Notes: generated from the letters alone by a model not told the origin. Positions 1 through 8,715 are shown, counted from the first letter of the stretch. The stretch: 48,768 nt of DNA from a bacterium (GCA_021806885.1 JAKAPT010000005.1:1-48768); one strand, 5' to 3'. Translations and numbers: made by a program.

Positions 1-717
1 CGATCTGAGCTCCTATTTAGAGATTTTACGGTAAATAATTTTGAAACAAAAGACTTTTTTGAATTTTTTGGAAACCTGGACCCTTCGGTTCCCCATTTTG
101 AAAACATTAATGAAAAAGTTGAAGGTCTTTTGAGAAAGAAGAAAAGGTTAGAAAATATCTATATTCTTGGGCTTGCCGTTTTAATTTTATTTATTGCCGC
201 TTCCTCAAAATATATTCAAAGTAAAATAAATATTAAAAACACCGGGATTGAAAGAGTAAATAAAAAAATATTTATCATCAAAAATAAAATACGCGAATAT
301 TATTTAAGAAAAGCTTTACGCGAAAAAATAAACACCAGGAATATAGGAGCAAATCTTAAAAGGATTTTATCAATATTCCCGGATGGAGTAAAAATAGTAA
401 AAATCGAATTATCGAAATCGGACAGTAATTTTATACTATCTGGAAATGCCAGAGTGAAAGGAAATTATAATAAATTTGTTGCCGCTTATAACATGATAAT
501 TAAAAATCCTCTTGTCAGGTCTAAAACAATAAGTATTTCATATAATTTGAAAAATTTCGGCAAACCATTTTTGATTTTCTCTTCTGTTATCTCTAAAAAT
601 TCGGCCTCTCTCGCTGTCGCAGGTAAAGTCTCCGAGAGTTATTCGGGAAAAAGTCAACCGCTCCGCTCTTCCGGCCGGAGCCTTCCAGGTACAGGCTTAG
701 ATGAAAAACAGAATTAA
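1..717 (+). CDS. PilN/GspL-like pilus or secretion assembly protein (5' truncated by window)
   Basis: The ORF track starts this gene at a TTG at 130, but the frame is open back to base 1, so the true start lies outside the window. What is visible is a cytoplasmic stretch, a single membrane helix (ILGLAVLILFIAAS) and a periplasmic domain with a short helix-rich linker and alternating strands. This is the layout of PilN and of the C-terminal half of GspL, which anchor the inner-membrane platform of type IV pili or type II secretion. The next gene looks like PilO/PilP and overlaps it by 17 bases, which supports the reading. PilN normally has only a short cytoplasmic tail. More than 40 residues precede the helix here, so a PilM-PilN or GspL-type fusion is possible. 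Family assignment rests on topology and order, not on a clear motif. Confidence 0.5.
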   Translation, partial: RSELLFRDFTVNNFETKDFFEFFGNLDPSVPHFENINEKVEGLLRKKKRLENIYILGLAVLILFIAASSKYIQSKINIKNTGIERVNKKIFIIKNKIREYYLRKALREKINTRNIGANLKRILSIFPDGVKIVKIELSKSDSNFILSGNARVKGNYNKFVAAYNMIIKNPLVRSKTISISYNLKNFGKPFLIFSSVISKNSASLAVAGKVSESYSGKSQPLRSSGRSLPGTGLDEKQN

Positions 718-1651
718 AATTATAATGATATTTATATTAACCGCTTTCTCAGCCTTTCTTTTCTTTTTTCATGAAACAACATTAATAAAAAAATATTTTT
801 ACCTCGATAAAATTTGTTTTAAAAAATCTAACGAATTGAAAAAATTAAACCACAAAGTCAATGGTTTTAAGGAATTAGAACCGTTAAAATTACGGTATGG
901 AAACCGCAGGCTTTCAACGAACCTTCTTTCCATCCTTTCCTTTATTGAATATATTAATAAAAAGAAAGGCTTGAATATAGATGTGAAGGTGCTCAGGCCA
1001 GGCGTTCCGGTAAGGGTTTCCGGCGCCGGACCGGCATCAAAAAAGCCTGATGCGTTTCCCCGCGCCGGGAAGGAATTGGCCGTTAAGTCGAAAAACTTTA
1101 AAAGCATGGGCAATATCTTTGAAATTATAAAAACCCTTCAGGAATTCCCGGTTGAAATTAAAAAAATGATTATAAATCCTGAGGAAAAATATGCCGAAAT
1201 TAACATTAAATTATTTGCCGTATTTGATAAAATACAAGGTAATAAGCCGGGTATTTCATCCGGTTTAAACTTCCTCAATGATATTTATATTCTACCGGAA
1301 GGATTTACAAGGAAATATGATAATTTTTTTGATTTCCCCCGTAATATTTCAATAAATCATTATTTTCCAGGTATGATATATCCTCCTTTTCCGGGCAGGG
1401 GATTTTCCATGGTAAATAACGCGGGGTTTGGGCCCTTAACCGGCGAATCAAAGCCCGGCCTTCTTTTTATTTCTTCTTCTTCGAAGGGCGGGACTATTTC
1501 AAGAACCGCGATTATTAAAATCAAAGGGAGGAATTATTTCGTCCATGAGGGGGATTTTATAAGCGGGCTGCGCATTTTGAAAATTTCCGCGCATAGTCTT
1601 AATTACATAAAGAACGGGGTAACGGGCAGAATTAGTTTCATGGGATTTTAG
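701..1651 (+). CDS. PilO-like protein with C-terminal PilP/GspC-like domain
   Basis: A 316-residue single-pass protein. An N-terminal membrane helix (residues about 5-23) is followed by a charged helical stretch and a periplasmic ferredoxin-like region to about residue 175, ending in FEIIKTLQEFPVEIKKMIIN, as expected for PilO. A proline/glycine-rich linker then leads to a small beta domain near the C-terminus (IIKIKGRNYFVHEGDFISGL) that resembles the PilP/GspC homology region, which contacts the secretin PilQ/GspD. Separate pilO and pilP genes are usual, so this looks like a fusion. It overlaps the upstream PilN-like gene by 17 bases. Its stop codon overlaps that of the convergent exporter gene. 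No secretin gene follows in the window, so the cluster ends here. Confidence is moderate because both families diverge strongly in sequence. Confidence 0.5.
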   Translation: MKNRIKIIMIFILTAFSAFLFFFHETTLIKKYFYLDKICFKKSNELKKLNHKVNGFKELEPLKLRYGNRRLSTNLLSILSFIEYINKKKGLNIDVKVLRPGVPVRVSGAGPASKKPDAFPRAGKELAVKSKNFKSMGNIFEIIKTLQEFPVEIKKMIINPEEKYAEINIKLFAVFDKIQGNKPGISSGLNFLNDIYILPEGFTRKYDNFFDFPRNISINHYFPGMIYPPFPGRGFSMVNNAGFGPLTGESKPGLLFISSSSKGGTISRTAIIKIKGRNYFVHEGDFISGLRILKISAHSLNYIKNGVTGRISFMGF

Positions 1652-3195
1652 ACGTTTTCACTGTCATAATGTATTTTATTTTTAAGCAGGAGGGAAGGAA
1701 TGACCCCGAGGAAGCAGATAACCCCCGCAAGGATAAACACCGCGTCGTAGGCCTGGATCAGGGCGAAGCTTTTCACCAGGCCGTTAATCATGCCAAGACC
1801 AGGATTTACCCTTGCGGAATTAGTAATGATTCCCTTGTTTGCCCTGAATTGCCCGCTTAGATTAAATATGGATTCCATTTTCCGGAACAAGAAATTCTTA
1901 TTGTTTATCTTTCCGGCGTACCTTGAAAGGTAATAGGCTTGTTTCGTAGTAAGATAATTGGCGAAAAGCGCAATCCCGAAACCGGCCGAAAGCCTCATTG
2001 TTATAGGGAGTAGTCCGGAAGCCTCAGGTATCTGCTCCCTTTTAACGGAATTTAGGCCGCTGCTCATGATGGGAGAATACATCATTCCGAGCCCTATTCC
2101 CCTTAAAATTGAAGGAAATATTATATCCCAAAGGCTTGACTGCCTTGATAGATTCCAGTACATAATAAGGGAAATTCCGGTCATGAGCATACCGAAAACA
2201 ATGAAGTATTTAGGTCCAAACCTGTCGGTTCCTTTTCCGAACAACGGCGCGGATATGGATACCATTATGGCCGCGGGCATCATTATAAGACCTGTCGTGA
2301 AAGGAGTATAGTTCATTATATTTTCTAGAAAAACCGGTATTATGAAGAGGGAACCGAACAGAGAAATGGCCCTTATGGCGTTTATGGATGATATAAGCGT
2401 GAAATTATAATTTTTAAAGATATTGAAATCTATCAGGGGGTGCCTTATAAACTGTTCAAAAAGAAGGTAAAGGATAAAACCCGCCGCGGCGAGTATTTCA
2501 AAGGCGTGGATGTAACTTGACGACCATCCTTTATTTTGCCCTTCGTTAAAAACTATAAGTATGCAGGCCACGGCCATGGAGAAAAATACAAATCCAATAA
2601 AGTCGAAGTTTGCTTTAAAGTGCTGCTCATTCCGGTCATTTTCCAGGATTATCCAGATTCCTATAAGGGTAATAATTGCGACCGGGACATTGACGAAAAA
2701 TATCCATCTCCAGGAGAGATTATCGGTTATCCATCCGCCTATTGTCGGACCTATGGCGGGGGCCACCATTGCGCCAACCCCCCATACCCCCATCGCCTTA
2801 CCTCTTTCATGGGGCTCGAAAACCTTTCCTAAAAGAGAAAGCCCAAGGGGCGCGATCCCCCCTCCCGATAAGCCCTGGATAACGCGGAAAAATATAAGCA
2901 TATTTATCGAGGTTGAAAGGCCGCACGCGATGGAGGAGATCGTAAAAAATATTATACTAAGAATAATGGGGATTTTAAGTCCAATTTTTTTTAAAACGAA
3001 AGTTATCGGTATTATAATAATGGCGGTCGCGACGTTATACGCGATCATTATCCAATCCACGTCTTCCAGGTTTACCCCCAGCTCCGACATTATCTTAGGT
3101 ATGGCAATGGTAACGACGCTCATATCGAGCATGACCATGAAAAAAAACGCGACAAGGAGCACGAGGACCCAGTTTTTATATTCTTTTGAATACAT
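1648..3195 (-). CDS. DHA2-family MFS multidrug exporter (EmrB/QacA type)
   Basis: A 515-residue polytopic protein with about 14 hydrophobic segments, typical of the DHA2 (EmrB/QacA) drug:H+ antiporters. Visible hallmarks are MLDMSVVTIAIPKIM in helix 1 (motif D1-like), the motif-A-like loop, FFRVIQGLSGGGIAPLGLSLL in helix 4, the motif-C stretch GPTIGGWITDNLSWRWIFFVNVP, and a long C-terminal half. It should sit in the inner membrane and export amphipathic compounds using the proton gradient. The ATG at 3195 directly abuts the stop of the upstream 222-residue gene on the same strand, so the two are probably co-transcribed. No EmrA/HlyD adaptor is adjacent, so EmrAB-type tripartite export is not supported locally. 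A second DHA2 paralogue lies at 18356-19849. Confidence 0.88.
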   Translation of the reverse strand: MYSKEYKNWVLVLLVAFFFMVMLDMSVVTIAIPKIMSELGVNLEDVDWIMIAYNVATAIIIIPITFVLKKIGLKIPIILSIIFFTISSIACGLSTSINMLIFFRVIQGLSGGGIAPLGLSLLGKVFEPHERGKAMGVWGVGAMVAPAIGPTIGGWITDNLSWRWIFFVNVPVAIITLIGIWIILENDRNEQHFKANFDFIGFVFFSMAVACILIVFNEGQNKGWSSSYIHAFEILAAAGFILYLLFEQFIRHPLIDFNIFKNYNFTLISSINAIRAISLFGSLFIIPVFLENIMNYTPFTTGLIMMPAAIMVSISAPLFGKGTDRFGPKYFIVFGMLMTGISLIMYWNLSRQSSLWDIIFPSILRGIGLGMMYSPIMSSGLNSVKREQIPEASGLLPITMRLSAGFGIALFANYLTTKQAYYLSRYAGKINNKNFLFRKMESIFNLSGQFRANKGIITNSARVNPGLGMINGLVKSFALIQAYDAVFILAGVICFLGVIPSLLLKNKIHYDSENV

Positions 3196-3864
3196 CTATA
3201 GGCTTTCGGGGATGTTAAAAATATTAAGAACGATTATTTCGAGGTGGGAAACGATAGCTCCATAATATACCGAGTGGTTTTTTCCATGGTTGTCCTCGAC
3301 ATTCCTTTCGGAAATACTATGAGACAGGTCGGATAAAATGTCGCTGCACCGGTTCAAAATTTTATTGAATTCTTCGGGCGGCTCATTTGTCATGGTCAGC
3401 TCCTCTAAATCCTTTTTTTGGAAAAAAAGGTCAAGTTTTCTCTTAAAAAGGGTGCTGATAGTAAGTATAAGGTCGGGAATTAAAGCCTGTTTATTATGAG
3501 GACGCTTATAAATCTCGTTAATGTTCATCCTTATTAAACCGGTAGATCTGTATATGTTATCCATACACGAAGTAAAGGACATCATTTGAAGGGAATTGTG
3601 ACCGGATACCCTTTTTTTCTTTCCGGGTAAATTGAAATTAATTATCCCCTGCCCCATGTTTTCATCTATTTCTTTTAATAGGGCAAGGTTTTTAATCTCC
3701 GCGGATATTTCCGTTACCTCATTTCTAAATATTTTCCCGAATGAAACATTGTGAAGTTTAAAATTGTTGGAGATAAGTTCATTAAGGGTTTTTTCGAGAG
3801 ATTGTTCAATTATCCCTGTATAATATGCTATTTTTTCGATCAATATATCGGGTTTTTTTATCAT
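3196..3864 (-). CDS. Unrecognised helical protein upstream of DHA2 exporter
   Basis: I do not recognise this 222-residue protein. It has no signal peptide or membrane segment and reads as almost entirely alpha-helical, with acidic/basic heptad-like stretches. The arrangement of two helical halves, with phrases such as CMDNIYRSTGLIRMNINEI and HLEIIVLNIFNIPE, faintly recalls PhoU/DUF47-type bundles (LExIGD-like helices). The key acidic motifs are not convincing and I do not assign that family. The ATG at 3864 has no obvious Shine-Dalgarno. The stop codon is immediately followed by the ATG of the exporter gene, so translation is likely coupled. A regulatory or accessory role for the exporter is possible, but it is only inferred from position. 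Confidence 0.6.
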   Translation of the reverse strand: MIKKPDILIEKIAYYTGIIEQSLEKTLNELISNNFKLHNVSFGKIFRNEVTEISAEIKNLALLKEIDENMGQGIINFNLPGKKKRVSGHNSLQMMSFTSCMDNIYRSTGLIRMNINEIYKRPHNKQALIPDLILTISTLFKRKLDLFFQKKDLEELTMTNEPPEEFNKILNRCSDILSDLSHSISERNVEDNHGKNHSVYYGAIVSHLEIIVLNIFNIPESL

Positions 3865-3955
3865 TGTTTTTTAAAATTTCAAATAATTTCATTCTTTTTA
3901 TGTTAAAATGGGTTTATTATATTTCGTTCAAAATTAAAACAATGTTTAATTTTTT

Positions 3956-4032
3956 GTGTCCGTAGCTCATCTGGATAGAGTTCAGGACTCCGACTCCTGA
4001 GGCAGAGGGTTCGAATCCCTCCGGACACACCA
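3956..4032 (+). tRNA. tRNA-Arg (anticodon CCG)
   Basis: A full cloverleaf folds. The acceptor stem is GTGTCCG with CGGACAC, the D-stem is GCTC/GAGT, the anticodon stem is CAGGA/TCCTG around the seven-base loop CTCCGAC (anticodon CCG), and the T-arm is GAGGG-TTCGAAT-CCCTC. Discriminator A and an encoded CCA end the gene. It decodes CGG. Arginine in the neighbouring genes is mostly AGG/AGA, so this reads a minor codon. Confidence 0.96.
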
Positions 4033-4041
4033 GTTAAAAGC

Positions 4042-4064
4042 TATATTATACATTATATAATATA
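4042..4064. repeat. AT-only inverted repeat downstream of tRNA-Arg
   Basis: TATATTATA and TATAATATA form perfect nine-base arms around a five-base loop (CATTA), ten bases after the tRNA CCA end. There is no following T-run, so it is not a standard terminator. It could be a tRNA processing or termination hairpin, or an AT-rich operator for the mutase gene that follows. The surrounding sequence is very AT-rich, so chance pairing is possible. Confidence 0.4.
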
Positions 4065-4124
4065 TATGATATTCCTTATATATAAAATATACCATAGTTA
4101 GCCTGACGGATATTTTCGGACAAA

Positions 4125-5576
4125 ATGAGAAAAACTCAAATCAGGATTAATTTTGGTACCGACGGCTTCCGCGGCGTCATCGGGGACAGTTTCACTTTTG
4201 ACGCGGTTAAGCGCGTCAGCGCGTCCCTTGCCGCCTTTATAAAAGGAAAATCCCCCGCGGGGTCAGGCAATTCATATTCCTCTTCAATCGCGATAGGATA
4301 CGATACCAGGTTTCTTTCAAAGGAATTTGCCTTGAGTGCCGCGACAGCCATTAATTCAGCCGGCATAAAAGTTATTTTCAGCCGGGATTTTTGCCCCTCT
4401 CCCGTGTTATCCTATTTTGTAAAGAAAAATAAATGCGAGGCCGGGGTCATGGTCACCGCGAGCCACAACCCTTTTATGTTTAACGGCATTAAGTTTAAAA
4501 GCCCGTATGGCAGCTCCATGCTCCAGAAAGACGTAAGGATTATTGAAAAGATAGCTAACGGTGATTCTCCGCTTTCCGGTGAAGGCAAATCCCGGGATGT
4601 TATAAATATTAAAGATTTCAAGAAAGATTACGTAAGGCATTTAATAGATTTTACAGGCCTGGAAAACAAAAAGGGGGCAGCGGGAAGGATTGAGGTTGTT
4701 TTCGACCCTATGTTTGGGGCAGGAATAGGATATCTCCCCGCCATTCTGAAAAAGACAGGCATAAGGCATACTTCTATTAATAATAAGTTAAATCCATTGT
4801 TTCCTGGAATAAATCCCGAGCCGATAGATATAAATTTATCACGACTAAAATCCATCGTTAAAATGAAAGGAAAAGAGAACAGGTTCGCGGTCGGTTTTGC
4901 AATGGACGGGGATGCCGACCGAATCGGGGCCGTTGACTCAAGCGGCAATTTTATGGATTCGCACAAGATATTCTCCATAATCCTTTACTACCTTCTAAAA
5001 AGCGGAAAATCCGGAAATGTGGTGAAAACGGTTTCCGTTTCAAATTCAATAAACGATATATGCGAAAGGTTCAACGTAAAACTCTTTGAGGTTCCCATAG
5101 GTTTTAAGAATGTGGCCGAGCTTATGATCGGGAATAAAAATAATATCTTGATGGGCGGGGAGGAATCGGGAGGCATAGGCATTGCCTCTCATATGCCCGA
5201 AAGGGACGGGATATTAATGTCGCTCATGCTTATAAAAATAATGAAGGAATGGAATAAAAATTTAAGTGAGTTATTGAACGAGGTTTTTGGAAGGCCATAT
5301 CCATATGTGTACATAAGAAAAGACCTGCATTTAAGCGAAGAAAAAAAAGATATTTTAATAGGAAAATTGAAAAAAAGTGTCTTTAACCTTCCCTTTAAGT
5401 CCGAAATTGTTTCCCGGAATTTTATAGACGGATTCAAGTATATATATAAGGACGGTTCCTGGCTTCTCATAAGGCCCTCAGGAACAGAGCCGCTTCTTAG
5501 GGTTTATGCCGAGAGTGCCGATAAAAACAAGCCGGAAAAGCTCATCCTCGCGGTTGAGAAAGAACTTGAAACCTGA
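4125..5576 (+). CDS. Phosphohexomutase (phosphoglucomutase/phosphomannomutase family)
   Basis: A 483-residue alpha-D-phosphohexomutase, cytosolic, interconverting sugar 1- and 6-phosphates through a phosphoserine intermediate. All four signature loops are present in order: the N-terminal substrate region FGTDGFRG (about residues 10-17), the catalytic TASHNP (111-116, Ser113 phosphorylated), the Mg-binding DGDADR (261-266), the sugar-binding GGEESGG (344-350), and the phosphate-binding RPSGTEP near residue 450. Length is normal for the family. The GEESGG loop fits glucose/mannose-phosphate enzymes better than GlmM, but substrate cannot be fixed from sequence alone. Enolase follows 98 bases downstream behind a possible TATAAT at 5623-5628, so the two may be separately promoted. 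Confidence 0.9.
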   Translation: MRKTQIRINFGTDGFRGVIGDSFTFDAVKRVSASLAAFIKGKSPAGSGNSYSSSIAIGYDTRFLSKEFALSAATAINSAGIKVIFSRDFCPSPVLSYFVKKNKCEAGVMVTASHNPFMFNGIKFKSPYGSSMLQKDVRIIEKIANGDSPLSGEGKSRDVINIKDFKKDYVRHLIDFTGLENKKGAAGRIEVVFDPMFGAGIGYLPAILKKTGIRHTSINNKLNPLFPGINPEPIDINLSRLKSIVKMKGKENRFAVGFAMDGDADRIGAVDSSGNFMDSHKIFSIILYYLLKSGKSGNVVKTVSVSNSINDICERFNVKLFEVPIGFKNVAELMIGNKNNILMGGEESGGIGIASHMPERDGILMSLMLIKIMKEWNKNLSELLNEVFGRPYPYVYIRKDLHLSEEKKDILIGKLKKSVFNLPFKSEIVSRNFIDGFKYIYKDGSWLLIRPSGTEPLLRVYAESADKNKPEKLILAVEKELET

Positions 5577-5674
5577 AAAAGGTTTCCCGAAAAATTTTCT
5601 GTTAAAATTGTTTATAAGGTGATATAATCCAAAATGCTTTTTTAGAATTTTCATTTTAAATCCGGGGTAACTTT

Positions 5675-6976
5675 ATGAGCGAGATCGTCGATATAAAAGG
5701 CAGGCAGATACTTGATTCAAGGGGAAACCCGACCATCGGGGTAAGGATGACCCTTGAAAGCGGGGTATCGGGCTACGCGTGCGTTCCATCCGGAGCCTCA
5801 ACCGGTGAATACGAGGCCTATGAAAAACGGGACAACGACGCTTCCCATTATGGCGGCAAATCCGTAAACTCCGCCGTTGAAGGAATAAACGACATTATAG
5901 CCAAGTCCCTGAACGGCGTCGAAAGCTCTTCCCAGAGGCTCCTGGACGATATCATGATTAACCTGGACGGCACTCAGAACAAGTCTAATCTTGGGGCAAA
6001 CGCCATACTCGCCGTTTCCCTTTCCGCGGCGGCGGCGACCGCAAATGAACTGGAAATTCCCCTGTATCGCTACATCGGAGGATTGAATTCCCACGTGCTT
6101 CCCGTTCCGATGATGAATATTCTTAACGGCGGAAAGCACGCGAATAATATGCTCGATTTTCAGGAATTCATGATAGTTCCCGCGGGGGCAAAGTCTTTTG
6201 AGGAAGCATTAAGGATGGGGGCCGAGGTATACCAGAAATTAAAAAAGGTGCTCGATGATAAAAAAATGCCGACCAGCATAGGGGATGAAGGAGGGTTCGC
6301 TCCAAATCTTCAAAATAACATGGCGGCAATTATTTTGATAATGGAAGCGATAGAGAAGGCGAGGTACCAGCCCGGGAAAGATATCTTCATAGCCCTTGAC
6401 CCTGCCGCCAGCGAGTTTTATTCCAACGGAAAATATGTTCTTAACGAGGCGGGGAAGAAGACCGTTCTGGATTCGGGCGAGATGGCCGAGATGTACGCGG
6501 GTTATGTCGAGAGGTTTCCAATTATTTCCATCGAAGACGGCATGGCGCAGGACGATTTCGAAGGCTTTTCCCTGTTGCTGAAAGAGCTTGGGGACAGGGT
6601 TCAGATTGTCGGAGACGATTTAACCGTCACGAATTCCAACAGGATAATGAAAGCCATTCTTTCGCATTCGATAAACTCCGTGCTTATAAAGCCAAACCAG
6701 ATAGGGTCCCTTTCTCAGACGCTCGACGCCATCGAATTAACCCAGAAAAACAATATGAGCGCGGTAATTTCCCACCGTTCGGGAGAAACCGAGGACACCT
6801 TTATCGCCGATCTTTCCGTGGCGGTCAATTCGGGCATGATTAAAACGGGCGCCCCTGCAAGGTCGGAAAGGGTGGCAAAATACAACAGGCTCCTCCAGAT
6901 AGAGGAGGAATTAGGCCCCAATTCTTATTTTCCGGGCCTTAAAGCTTTTAAAGGAGCTGGAAGCCGTTTAAATTAA
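5675..6976 (+). CDS. eno: Enolase
   Basis: A 433-residue enolase catalysing 2-phosphoglycerate to phosphoenolpyruvate in glycolysis/gluconeogenesis. Recognisable blocks are the N-terminal [23 protein letters not shown], the metal and active-site stretches [19 protein letters not shown] and [29 protein letters not shown], the catalytic Lys in LIKPNQIGS, and [15 protein letters not shown]. Length and motif order are those of the bacterial family. A good TATAAT element lies about 50 bases upstream (5623-5628), with only a weak -35. The gene is followed after 37 bases by a ferredoxin gene that has its own AAGGAGG ribosome site. Confidence 0.98.
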   Translation: MSEIVDIKGRQILDSRGNPTIGVRMTLESGVSGYACVPSGASTGEYEAYEKRDNDASHYGGKSVNSAVEGINDIIAKSLNGVESSSQRLLDDIMINLDGTQNKSNLGANAILAVSLSAAAATANELEIPLYRYIGGLNSHVLPVPMMNILNGGKHANNMLDFQEFMIVPAGAKSFEEALRMGAEVYQKLKKVLDDKKMPTSIGDEGGFAPNLQNNMAAIILIMEAIEKARYQPGKDIFIALDPAASEFYSNGKYVLNEAGKKTVLDSGEMAEMYAGYVERFPIISIEDGMAQDDFEGFSLLLKELGDRVQIVGDDLTVTNSNRIMKAILSHSINSVLIKPNQIGSLSQTLDAIELTQKNNMSAVISHRSGETEDTFIADLSVAVNSGMIKTGAPARSERVAKYNRLLQIEEELGPNSYFPGLKAFKGAGSRLN

Positions 6977-7004
6977 TAAATAAAAACTAAAAATAAGCTG
7001 ATAA

Positions 7005-7277
<273 letters not shown>

Positions 7278-7283
7278 ACCGAG

Positions 7284-7380
7284 CGGCGGGCGTTAGCCCG
7301 CCGGGCAATACATTGCCTTTCCGACACGGCGGAAGGCGAGCTCAGCAAAAGCTACAAGCTTTCGCGTAACTAGAAGTTAC
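7284..7380. repeat. Chain of five adjacent small hairpins (palindrome cluster)
   Basis: Between the ferredoxin stop and the LOG-family start lie consecutive short palindromes. They are CGGCGGGC-GTTA-GCCCGCCG (7284-7303), GGCAA-TACA-TTGCC (7304-7317), TTCCG-ACACGG-CGGAA (7319-7334), AAAGCT-ACA-AGCTTT (7348-7362; spacing allows an alternative longer pairing with GCGA/TCGC) and GTAACT-AGA-AGTTAC (7366-7380). Loops are three to six bases and the first three hairpins nearly touch. The first could serve as a terminator stem but lacks a T-tract. The region is GC-richer than other gaps and does not read as a gene. Function unknown. Confidence 0.6.
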
Positions 7381-7411
7381 AAAATTTATTAAGAAAGAAC
7401 CATTACTATAT

Positions 7412-7430
7412 AATTTCTACCATTGTAGAT
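7412..7430 (+). repeat. Solitary Cas12a (type V-A) crRNA-repeat-like hairpin
   Basis: AATTTCTACCATTGTAGAT matches the processed Cas12a repeat (Francisella form AATTTCTACTGTTGTAGAT) at 17 of 19 positions. The two differences fall in the loop. The TCTAC/GTAGA stem and both flanks are intact. It occurs once in the window as far as I can see, with no spacer array and no cas gene. It ends at the base before the ATG of the LOG gene. It is classed as a repeat, not an array, because nothing repeats. Confidence 0.6.
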
Positions 7431-8126
7431 ATGCCGGTAAATAGAGAAAATCTGGATGAAAATTCATATTATTATGAATTAAATGCCCTTAACAAAGGCG
7501 AGCCCTGGCGGATGTTCAGGATTATAGGGGAGTTTGTGGACGGGTTTGACGTCCTCCCCTCCATTTGCCCCGCCGTTACTATTTACGGCAGCGCCAGGAT
7601 TGATGAGAACAGCGATGTTTATCTGAAGACAAGGGAGGTCGCGCGCAAACTTGCGCTGCACGGATTTTCTATTATTTCTGGAGGCGGTCCCGGAGTAATG
7701 GAGGCGGCGAACAGGGGTTGCAGGGAGGCGAAGCAGGAAGCCAGTTTAAATGTCAGCTCCGTAGGTCTTAATATCAAGCTCCCCAAAGAACAGGTAATCA
7801 ACAAATACTCCGACGTTACGCTGGAATTCAGATACTTCTTCGTCCGGAAGGTAATGCTGGTAAGATATGCCTCCGCGTACATTATGATGCCCGGGGGGTA
7901 TGGAACCCTGGACGAGCTCTTTGAAACGGTGGAATTAATTCAAACGAATAAGACTAAACCGTTTCCGGTTATTCTTGTCGGCTCGGATTACTGGAAAGGG
8001 CTGTTGGATTGGCTTAAAAATACCACCCTTAAAAACTCCTATATTTCAAAAAAGGATTTTGATATCATCAGGGTTATAGACGACGTCGATGAAATTGTCA
8101 AATATATTATATCTTTTAATTTATAA
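7431..8126 (+). CDS. LOG-family protein (TIGR00730-type nucleoside-monophosphate phosphoribohydrolase)
   Basis: A 231-residue Rossmann-like protein of the LOG family, whose characterised members release cytokinin bases from riboside 5'-monophosphates or hydrolyse other nucleoside monophosphates. The diagnostic loops are present: SGGGPGVMEAANRG (about residues 82-95) and the PGGYGTLDELFE motif (about 152-163), with the conserved acidic catalytic residue. The N-terminus (EPWRMFRIIGEFVDGFDVL) is that of the longer bacterial subgroup. The chosen ATG has no Shine-Dalgarno: the bases directly upstream are the Cas12a-like hairpin. Its translation may therefore be structure-controlled. The dCTP deaminase gene follows after 14 bases, suggesting a small nucleotide-metabolism operon. 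Confidence 0.9.
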   Translation: MPVNRENLDENSYYYELNALNKGEPWRMFRIIGEFVDGFDVLPSICPAVTIYGSARIDENSDVYLKTREVARKLALHGFSIISGGGPGVMEAANRGCREAKQEASLNVSSVGLNIKLPKEQVINKYSDVTLEFRYFFVRKVMLVRYASAYIMMPGGYGTLDELFETVELIQTNKTKPFPVILVGSDYWKGLLDWLKNTTLKNSYISKKDFDIIRVIDDVDEIVKYIISFNL

Positions 8127-8140
8127 CATAATTTAAAAAA

Positions 8141-8689
8141 ATGATTAGAAACGACAAATGGATTGAGAAAATGGCCAAAGAACACGGCATGATTCACCCC
8201 TATGAAAACTCGCAGGTGAGGGAAGGGGTTATATCGTACGGTGTGTCTTCATACGGCTACGACTTGAGGATTTCCAACGAATTCAAGATTTTTACCAATA
8301 TTAATAATAGCATAGTGGACCCCAAACGGTTCAGCGCCGGTTCATTTGTCGACCTCGTGGCCGAAGAATGTATTATTCCTCCAAATTCCTTTGCCCTTGG
8401 CAGGTCTGTGGAATACTTCAAGATCCCCAGGAACGTCGTAACCATATGCGTCGGGAAATCCACCTACGCCAGGTGCGGTATCGTCGTCAATGTTACTCCG
8501 TTCGAGCCGGAATGGGAGGGCTTCGTAACCCTTGAAATCTCCAATACCACCCCTCTCCCCGCGAAGATTTATGCCAATGAGGGCATAGCCCAGGTTCTTT
8601 TTTTTGAGGGAGAAGAACCAAGGATTTCATACAAGGATAAAAAAGGCAAATACCAGGCGCAGACTGGTATTACCCTACCCCGCCTTTAA
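8141..8689 (+). CDS. dcd: dCTP deaminase
   Basis: A 182-residue trimeric enzyme of the dUTPase/dCTP deaminase fold, converting dCTP to dUTP for thymidylate supply. Conserved features include SYGYDLRIS near the N-terminus, the [33 protein letters not shown] core with the catalytic Glu, and the C-terminal nucleotide-closing tail [12 protein letters not shown]. Length is normal. It sits 14 bases after the LOG-family gene and 26 bases before the ABC exporter genes. A deaminase-only (Dcd) rather than bifunctional Dcd-Dut activity cannot be settled by eye; the standard Dcd is the default reading. Confidence 0.95.
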   Translation: MIRNDKWIEKMAKEHGMIHPYENSQVREGVISYGVSSYGYDLRISNEFKIFTNINNSIVDPKRFSAGSFVDLVAEECIIPPNSFALGRSVEYFKIPRNVVTICVGKSTYARCGIVVNVTPFEPEWEGFVTLEISNTTPLPAKIYANEGIAQVLFFEGEEPRISYKDKKGKYQAQTGITLPRL

Positions 8690-8715
8690 AGACAGCTTTA
8701 TAGTTTTCCTTTCGC

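Noticed and set aside
2561-3265. 234-residue plus-strand ORF
   Set aside because: It lies antisense to the DHA2 exporter, with low-complexity Ile/Pro/Thr composition and no recognisable motif; a shadow of the real gene.
4042-4064. tRNA-associated attachment site of a mobile element
   Set aside because: No integrase, no repeated tRNA 3' end and only core genes follow; the inverted repeat is A/T-only and may be chance.
7284-7380. Integron attC site or GC-rich terminator
   Set aside because: GTTAGCC in the first loop recalls the attC core, but no matching RYYYAAC partner brackets a single long imperfect palindrome, and there is no integrase or cassette. No T-run follows the first stem, so a standard terminator is not supported.
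7412-7430. CRISPR array
   Set aside because: Only one repeat unit is present; I scanned for TTTCTAC and TTGTAGAT elsewhere and saw no second copy with the paired half. It is reported as a solitary repeat.
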